A DNA stretch of 10,826 nt from Eubacteriales bacterium (GTDB lineage Bacteria; Bacillota; Clostridia; Peptostreptococcales; Anaerovoracaceae): contig JAQUYZ010000021.1 of assembly GCA_028691625.1 (NCBI GenBank), forward strand, positions 1-10,826. The letters run 5' to 3'. The stretch's first letter is position 1. Each line of letters starts with the position of its first letter. This document shows, piece after piece, positions 7,001 to 10,826 of the stretch. Below the pieces are notes generated by a model that saw nothing but the letters and a program-made list of their open reading frames with translations, did not search any database and was not told where the DNA came from. The position numbers and the translations under genes are program-made.

Positions 7001-7333
7001 TTACAGATTGAGGACAGATTTACACTTCGGGCACCTTGCACTTATTTTTCCTTCTTTGGTAGGCATGCGCACCGCCGTACCGCAATTTTCGCATTGAACA
7101 AGACGATGGTCAACCAGCTCCAGCACCCTCGTTTTATCAAGACCGACGACTACATCGTTTCCAATGAGAAATACAGGTACGCCGGTGATATTTCTGCTTG
7201 TCATCTCACGGCGTGCCTGGAGATCCTTATTGACGTCCCTTTCGGTAAAGTGAATTTTATTTTTCACCAGAAATTCCTTTGCCATTTTGCAGTACCCGCA
7301 GGTACTTGTCGTTAAAATTGTTACATCCTTCAT
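7001..7333 (-). CDS. Glutaredoxin-like protein with C-terminal zinc ribbon
   Basis: The 110-residue protein has a thioredoxin fold of glutaredoxin/NrdH type over residues 1-78. The active site is C12-G-Y-C15, and the conserved cis-proline is P53 in TGVPVF, followed by a GND/VVVGLDK loop. Residues 79-110 add two CxxC pairs (C81/C84 and C101/C104), a zinc-ribbon or rubredoxin-like knuckle. The first half would reduce protein disulfides; the ribbon may bind metal or a partner. Start chosen at the ATG at 7333 with GGAGG ten bases upstream; an in-frame ATG at 7357 would add eight residues but lies before that ribosome site. It follows the J-domain gene by about 50 bases with no terminator between them, so it is probably the second gene of the CIRCE-controlled operon. 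The electron donor is not evident from the sequence. Confidence 0.9.
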   Translation of the reverse strand: MKDVTILTTSTCGYCKMAKEFLVKNKIHFTERDVNKDLQARREMTSRNITGVPVFLIGNDVVVGLDKTRVLELVDHRLVQCENCGTAVRMPTKEGKISARCPKCKSVLNL

Positions 7334-7382
7334 CGTATGCTTTCCTCCAATTCTCATCTATTATCGTTAGACTTACGCAATT

Positions 7383-8315
7383 CTACTTAAGTGTATTGCC
7401 TAGTTTTTCAAGCAGATCTCTTTGTTGCTCCGTAAGGTTCGTCGGGATTTTTACGAGAATCCTGACATAAAGATCCCCGGATTTCTTGCTTTTCAAATCC
7501 TTGATTCCCTTTCCCTTCAGTCGGAACAGTGTATCCGGCTGTGTGCCTGCGGGAACCTTGTATGAGACCTTATCCCTCAATGTCGGAACGATGATGCTCG
7601 TGCCAAGCGCAGCCTGTGTGACAGTGACCGGCATATCGATATAAAGATCCGCACCCTTTCTTGTAAACCTGCTGTGCGGCTTCACCTTGATTGCAACAAT
7701 CAAATCCCCGCTGCCCCCGCCGTTTACACCGGGCTGTCCCTGTCCCTTCAAGGAAATCTTGGAGCCATTATCTATGCCCTCGGGGATGGTAATGGATATG
7801 GTTTTTCCGTTCACCTTCACCCGTTTTTTTGTCCCGAACGCTGCCTCTTCAAATGTGATTGTGATGTCTGTCAGCAGGTCAGCTCCTTTTCTCGGCTGAG
7901 GCTTCGCCTGCGCGCTTCCAAATCCACCGCCGAACAGATTTCCGAAAATGCTCTCGAATTCGCTGCCGGAGAAACTCTGAAAATCAAAACCGGCCTCGTT
8001 ATAATTATCGTATGTCCGGTAATGAGGTCCTCCCTGATTTCCAAATCCTTGCCCTTGATCCCGGCCGCCGCTGAAGGCTGCGTTCGGATCGATACCCGCA
8101 AATCCAAACTTGTCGTATTTATCCCGTTTTTCCGCATCCGATAAAATGCCGTATGCCTCATTCACTTCTTTAAACTTTTCTTCCGCCTTCTTATCCCCCG
8201 GATTTTTATCAGGATGATACTGCATGGCCTTTTTCCGAAATGCTTTCTTTATCTGATCGGAAGAAGCTTCTTTTTTCAGACCAAGCACTTCATAAAAATC
8301 CTGTTTCTCTGCCAT
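7383..8315 (-). CDS. DnaJ-family co-chaperone without zinc finger (CbpA-like)
   Basis: The 310-residue J-protein stimulates the DnaK ATPase and delivers unfolded clients. The J-domain covers residues 5-70 ([20 protein letters not shown]) with the essential HPD at 34-36. A Gly/Phe-rich linker (about 72-145, with [10 protein letters not shown]) follows, then two beta-sandwich client domains, the first opening [18 protein letters not shown] and the second [19 protein letters not shown]. The CxxCxGxG zinc-finger repeats of true DnaJ are absent, so this is a class II (CbpA-type) protein and not the main DnaJ. The start is the ATG at 8315 with AGAGGGGGG six bases upstream; the in-frame ATG at 8369 lies inside the CIRCE operator and cannot be the start. 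It is the first gene of the operon with the glutaredoxin-like gene. Confidence 0.95.
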   Translation of the reverse strand: MAEKQDFYEVLGLKKEASSDQIKKAFRKKAMQYHPDKNPGDKKAEEKFKEVNEAYGILSDAEKRDKYDKFGFAGIDPNAAFSGGRDQGQGFGNQGGPHYRTYDNYNEAGFDFQSFSGSEFESIFGNLFGGGFGSAQAKPQPRKGADLLTDITITFEEAAFGTKKRVKVNGKTISITIPEGIDNGSKISLKGQGQPGVNGGGSGDLIVAIKVKPHSRFTRKGADLYIDMPVTVTQAALGTSIIVPTLRDKVSYKVPAGTQPDTLFRLKGKGIKDLKSKKSGDLYVRILVKIPTNLTEQQRDLLEKLGNTLK

Positions 8316-8362
8316 GTCAATCCCCCCTCTTTTTCCCTCTTTATTATTGATCGATGACGTCG

Positions 8363-8389
8363 TTAGCACTCTTTGCCGTAGAGTGCTAA
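8363..8389. promoter_or_regulatory. CIRCE operator (HrcA-binding site)
   Basis: TTAGCACTC, nine spacer bases, then GAGTGCTAA: a perfect match to the CIRCE inverted repeat bound by the heat-shock repressor HrcA. It lies 47 bases before the J-protein start codon, just downstream of the probable transcription start. Confidence 0.97.
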
Positions 8390-8400
8390 TTCCATACTTA

Positions 8401-8430
8401 TATTTACCACAAACAGCAGAAAATAAACAA
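8401..8430 (-). promoter_or_regulatory. Possible promoter of the J-protein/glutaredoxin operon
   Basis: On the minus strand TTGTTT (8425-8430) and TAAATA (8401-8406) are separated by 18 bases. Both are imperfect. Transcription would start near 8394, directly before CIRCE, which fits HrcA blocking the polymerase. An overlapping TATAAG offers another -10. Confidence 0.4.
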
Positions 8431-8456
8431 AATTGTTTGCGTATGATATCTTACAG

Positions 8457-8500
8457 AAAAAAGGCCTGCCTGAAAATTTGATCCCATTTTAAGGCAGGCC
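8457..8500 (-). terminator. Intrinsic terminator of the electron-transfer operon
   Basis: GGCCTGCCT (8463-8471) pairs with AGGCAGGCC (8492-8500). After one mismatch the stem extends with AAAAT/ATTTT (8473-8477, 8486-8490). On the minus strand six T residues (8462-8457) follow. On the plus strand CTTTTG follows, so weak activity in both directions is possible. Confidence 0.88.
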
Positions 8501-8551
8501 CTTTTGTTTCATCCCTGTTGATTACGGGCAGCATTCTTTATTCTGTCTGAT

Positions 8552-9388
8552 TTAATACTCGTTTGGCATCTCGCTCAGTTCCGCCATGGAAAATACCGGG
8601 CCGTCAATGCAGACATACCTGTGACCGATATTGCACTTGCCGCATTTCCCGATGCCGCAGGTCATACGCATTTCCAGCGTTGTATAGATCTTCTCGGGTG
8701 GCAGGCCATACTGGACAAAGGCGTTTGACAAGGCCTTGATCATCGGCGGAGGACCGCAGAGAACCGCAAAAGTTTTATCGATCTGAAAGGGGATCCTGTC
8801 GATCAGTGTGTGGGGAAATCCGACAAATTTATCCCAGCCTTCCAAAGGGCTGTCAATGGTCTGATAAAACCCGGTGTCCGGCATCTTTGCCCATTTCTCA
8901 TAGTCATAGGAGAAAATGAAATCGCCGGGGGTTCTCGCCGCCATGAGCATGTTGATCCTGCCGTACCTGCTCCGGTATGCCGGATCAAATATGGTATCGA
9001 TCATGGGACGGAGGGGAGCCAGACCAAGCCCTCCGGTTACATAAAACAAGTCGCTGCCCTCCATTTTTTCGAGGGGGAAGGAATTGCCGAAAGGTCCTCT
9101 GATCCAAACAGTGCTTCCCTCGCTGAGCATATGGATACTCTCTGTGACATGGCCGGTTCGCTTGACGGTCAGCTCAAGATAATCCTTGATCAAAGGACTG
9201 GATGCAAAGCCGAAGGTGCATTCTCCGATCCCGGCAACGCTGAACTCAACAAACTGACCCGGCCTGTAATCAAAGGGCTCATCGAGCTTCAGCCGGAAGG
9301 TTTTGACATCCTGTGTATCCGACTTTGTCTCCTGAATCACTTCCAGAATCACAGCGCGGGACGGGAGATAAGGATTGTTGTCACTCAT
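8552..9388 (-). CDS. FAD/NAD(P)-binding, [2Fe-2S] reductase subunit (AsrB/HydG/FlxA type)
   Basis: This 278-residue subunit of the ferredoxin-NADP reductase superfamily passes electrons between NAD(P)H and the iron-sulfur partners encoded upstream. The FAD domain (about 10-105) has RPGQFVEFSV (R42) and GFASSP. The NAD(P) domain (about 110-235) has VTGGLGLAPLRPMID and LCGPPPMIKA. A C-terminal cluster of cysteines C244, C249, C252 and C260 (CGIGKCGKC, then GHRYVC before IDGPVF) binds [2Fe-2S]. The same build occurs in anaerobic sulfite reductase B, sulfhydrogenase gamma, dihydroorotate dehydrogenase B electron-transfer subunit and FlxA; the iron-sulfur neighbours favour the first, second or last. 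The ATG at 9388 overlaps the upstream stop by four bases (ATGA), with AGGAGG seven bases before it, so translation is coupled. It is the last gene before the terminator. Confidence 0.93.
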   Translation of the reverse strand: MSDNNPYLPSRAVILEVIQETKSDTQDVKTFRLKLDEPFDYRPGQFVEFSVAGIGECTFGFASSPLIKDYLELTVKRTGHVTESIHMLSEGSTVWIRGPFGNSFPLEKMEGSDLFYVTGGLGLAPLRPMIDTIFDPAYRSRYGRINMLMAARTPGDFIFSYDYEKWAKMPDTGFYQTIDSPLEGWDKFVGFPHTLIDRIPFQIDKTFAVLCGPPPMIKALSNAFVQYGLPPEKIYTTLEMRMTCGIGKCGKCNIGHRYVCIDGPVFSMAELSEMPNEY

Positions 9389-10383
9389 TTCTCTGCCTCC
9401 TCTGAATTCTTCTTCTCCTCTAAGCGTTTCATGATATCGGATACGGTATTCTTGATATTCAGGCCTCCGGGGCAGGAACGGATGCAGCGGCCGCAGCCGG
9501 TGCAGGCGGTTTCCCCGTAGTTTTCGGGAATATAGAGATATTTGTGAAGAACGCGCTGCCGGAACCGTTCAAATTTCTTTGTTCTCGGATTGTGTCCGCC
9601 GGCATGCAGTGTAAACCCCGGATACATGCAGCTGTCCCATACTCTCGTTCTGGTGACAACACCCTTGTTCTCCGCGTCTCTGAGGTTGAAGCAGTGACAG
9701 GTCGGACAGAGATAGGTGCACGTGCCGCAACCGATGCAACCCTCGGCATAGGTCTCCCAAGGCATGGCGGTAAATACATCCGCCTCTTTCCCATGAATCA
9801 CAAGCTTTTCCGTCAGCGGGCTGCGGCGCTTAAGCGGCTCAGTCTCCGTTCCGGGAAACAGGCCTGCCCCCTTCCCGGTCAGCGGTTCATAAACAAACCC
9901 GCCGTCAACCGGATCCAGGAAACCGTCGCAATCGGGTGAGAATGACAGATCTGTTCCTCGTTCCTCGCAGAAGCAGCCTGGCTTCTTTTCCAGACAGCCC
10001 ATTCCTACGACGGTCAGACAATTTCTTCTGTTGCTGTAGAAGCGATCTTTAAATCTCCCTTTGTCACCGGTGAATACCTCGTCGAACACTCTCATCGCAG
10101 CAGTATCACAGGGCTTTGCCCCAACCAGAAGCACGGGTTTGATTTCCTGCATTTCCTCCACTCTGTTCTCCAGGAAGCGCATCACATTTTCGACTCTGGG
10201 GAAGACCACTTCCTTTGGCGACTTATAGGGCAGCCGATTGTCCAGAACGATATCTTTGACCTCGTTTACCTCGGCATAGACCAGCTTATCCTCCGCCATC
10301 ACGGGAGCGATCACGGTGTATTTTTTCATCAGCTCTGCCAAAGCGGCTTTCATCTGACTCCTATCCATTTTATAAGCCGACAA
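9385..10383 (-). CDS. [4Fe-4S] electron-transfer protein (AsrA / hydrogenase beta / FlxB type)
   Basis: About 332 residues. The N-terminal two thirds (YTVIAPVMAEDKLVYAEV, then KPVLLVGAKPCDTAAMRVFD, and CFCEERGTDLS) match the family of anaerobic sulfite reductase A and sulfhydrogenase beta subunits. Counting from the TTG, the first [4Fe-4S] motif is C216, C219, C222, C226 (CIGCGTCTYLCPTCHCF, with further C229 and C231) and the second is C294, C297, C300, C304 (CTGCGRCIRSCPGG). It should wire the FAD/NAD subunit, whose gene overlaps by four bases, to the HdrC-like protein. The start is uncertain. GTG at 10392 touches the AGGGGG ribosome site; ATG at 10368 lies one base behind the upstream stop but 22 bases from it; TTG at 10383 has ideal eight-base spacing and is chosen. 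Confidence 0.9.
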   Translation of the reverse strand: MSAYKMDRSQMKAALAELMKKYTVIAPVMAEDKLVYAEVNEVKDIVLDNRLPYKSPKEVVFPRVENVMRFLENRVEEMQEIKPVLLVGAKPCDTAAMRVFDEVFTGDKGRFKDRFYSNRRNCLTVVGMGCLEKKPGCFCEERGTDLSFSPDCDGFLDPVDGGFVYEPLTGKGAGLFPGTETEPLKRRSPLTEKLVIHGKEADVFTAMPWETYAEGCIGCGTCTYLCPTCHCFNLRDAENKGVVTRTRVWDSCMYPGFTLHAGGHNPRTKKFERFRQRVLHKYLYIPENYGETACTGCGRCIRSCPGGLNIKNTVSDIMKRLEEKKNSEEAEK

Positions 10384-10826
10384 TGGTGTCACCCCCTAAA
10401 AATGCAACCTGCGGATCATCGGCTGTATACCGGTTCATGACCGGCGTCGCTTCTGGATCGGTGCCTGCCTTGAAGCTGTAGGTTTCATCGACAAACTCAC
10501 TCAGGCCCCGGAAGAGATATTTGAAATTCACTCCGGATGGGCATACCTTTTCGCAGGCGCCGCAATCGGTGCATCTTCCTGCCAGATGCATCGCCCGGGT
10601 CAGATGGAAGGCCATCTTTGTGGAAGTATCCGCGTCGATCTGCTCCCAGGGTGTCGCTTTTCTTTCAATAAAACAGGAAACGCAGTAGCAGCCCTGACAA
10701 GCCTGACGGCAAGCGAAGCAGAGAATGCACTTATCGATTTCCTTCATAAACCGGTCAAACCGCTCGTTCACGGTGGATGTCTTCGCCCACTGGGTCACGT
10801 TTTCTGCGGTATGCATCATTTCAAGA
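10370..10826 (-). CDS. HdrC-like double [4Fe-4S] protein, 5' end probably outside the window
   Basis: The visible part has two ferredoxin-type motifs. Counting from the ATG at 10819, the first is C31, C34, C37, C41 within CILCFACRQACQGCYCVSC, with extra cysteines at 44, 46 and 49; the second is C83, C86, C89, C93 (CTDCGACEKVCPSG). This spacing is that of HdrC and of HdrC-like subunits of Flx and hydrogenase complexes. The frame stays open through ATG 10819 to the edge (two more codons), with no ribosome site visible, and related proteins often carry an extra N-terminal region, so the true start may lie beyond. The stop at 10370 overlaps the next gene if the TTG or GTG start of that gene is right, showing tight coupling. 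It likely relays electrons between the FAD/NAD arm and an HdrA-like flavoprotein or hydrogenase encoded upstream. Confidence 0.88.
   Translation of the reverse strand, partial: LEMMHTAENVTQWAKTSTVNERFDRFMKEIDKCILCFACRQACQGCYCVSCFIERKATPWEQIDADTSTKMAFHLTRAMHLAGRCTDCGACEKVCPSGVNFKYLFRGLSEFVDETYSFKAGTDPEATPVMNRYTADDPQVAFLGGDTIVGL

Noticed and set aside
8810..9520. Plus-strand open frame of 236 residues opposite the FAD/NAD subunit
   Set aside because: It is antisense to a gene with unmistakable motifs and spans the junction of two coupled genes.
1..10826. CRISPR arrays, tRNA and rRNA genes
   Set aside because: No spaced repeat series, cloverleaf or rRNA-like segment was seen on either strand by eye.

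Overview
The window looks like a chromosomal segment of an anaerobic Firmicute, most likely a clostridial lineage. The clues are a perfect CIRCE heat-shock operator, an S-layer-homology (SLH) gene fragment, strong purine-rich ribosome binding sites, intrinsic terminators, and an iron-sulfur/flavin electron-transfer operon of the Hdr/Flx kind. Every gene I can support lies on the minus strand, so the window reads from right to left. The genus cannot be fixed from the sequence alone.

Right end (8552-10826): a tightly coupled operon encodes an HdrC-like double [4Fe-4S] protein (incomplete at the window edge), a second [4Fe-4S] protein resembling AsrA or hydrogenase beta subunits, and an FAD/NAD(P)/[2Fe-2S] reductase subunit resembling AsrB, HydG or FlxA. 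Together they form the NAD(P)H-facing arm of a soluble electron-transfer complex. A strong intrinsic terminator closes the operon at about 8457-8500.

Middle (6796-8430): a CIRCE element and a probable promoter drive a two-gene stress operon. It encodes a J-domain co-chaperone without a zinc finger (CbpA type) and a small glutaredoxin-like protein fused to a C-terminal zinc ribbon. Next comes a single-gene unit for a CoA-disulfide reductase/NADH oxidase-like flavoprotein. It has a near-consensus promoter carrying a repeated 9-bp motif, and an intrinsic terminator.

Left-centre (3287-5360): an apparently intact group II intron of about 2.07 kb sits directly behind the flavoprotein terminator. 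Domain V, domain VI with a bulged branch-point A, an AU 3' end, an EBS1/IBS1 match and a full-length maturase without an endonuclease domain are all visible. The position behind a terminator stem is the known habit of class C introns.

Left end (1-3227): a decayed junction zone. A frameshifted SLH-protein fragment is fused directly to an AraC/GyrI-type regulator that has lost its N-terminus and carries a frameshift. Beyond it lies the most unusual gene: a long open frame, cut by the left edge, that joins two TrmO/TsaA-like (UPF0066) modules to a UvrA-family ABC ATPase.
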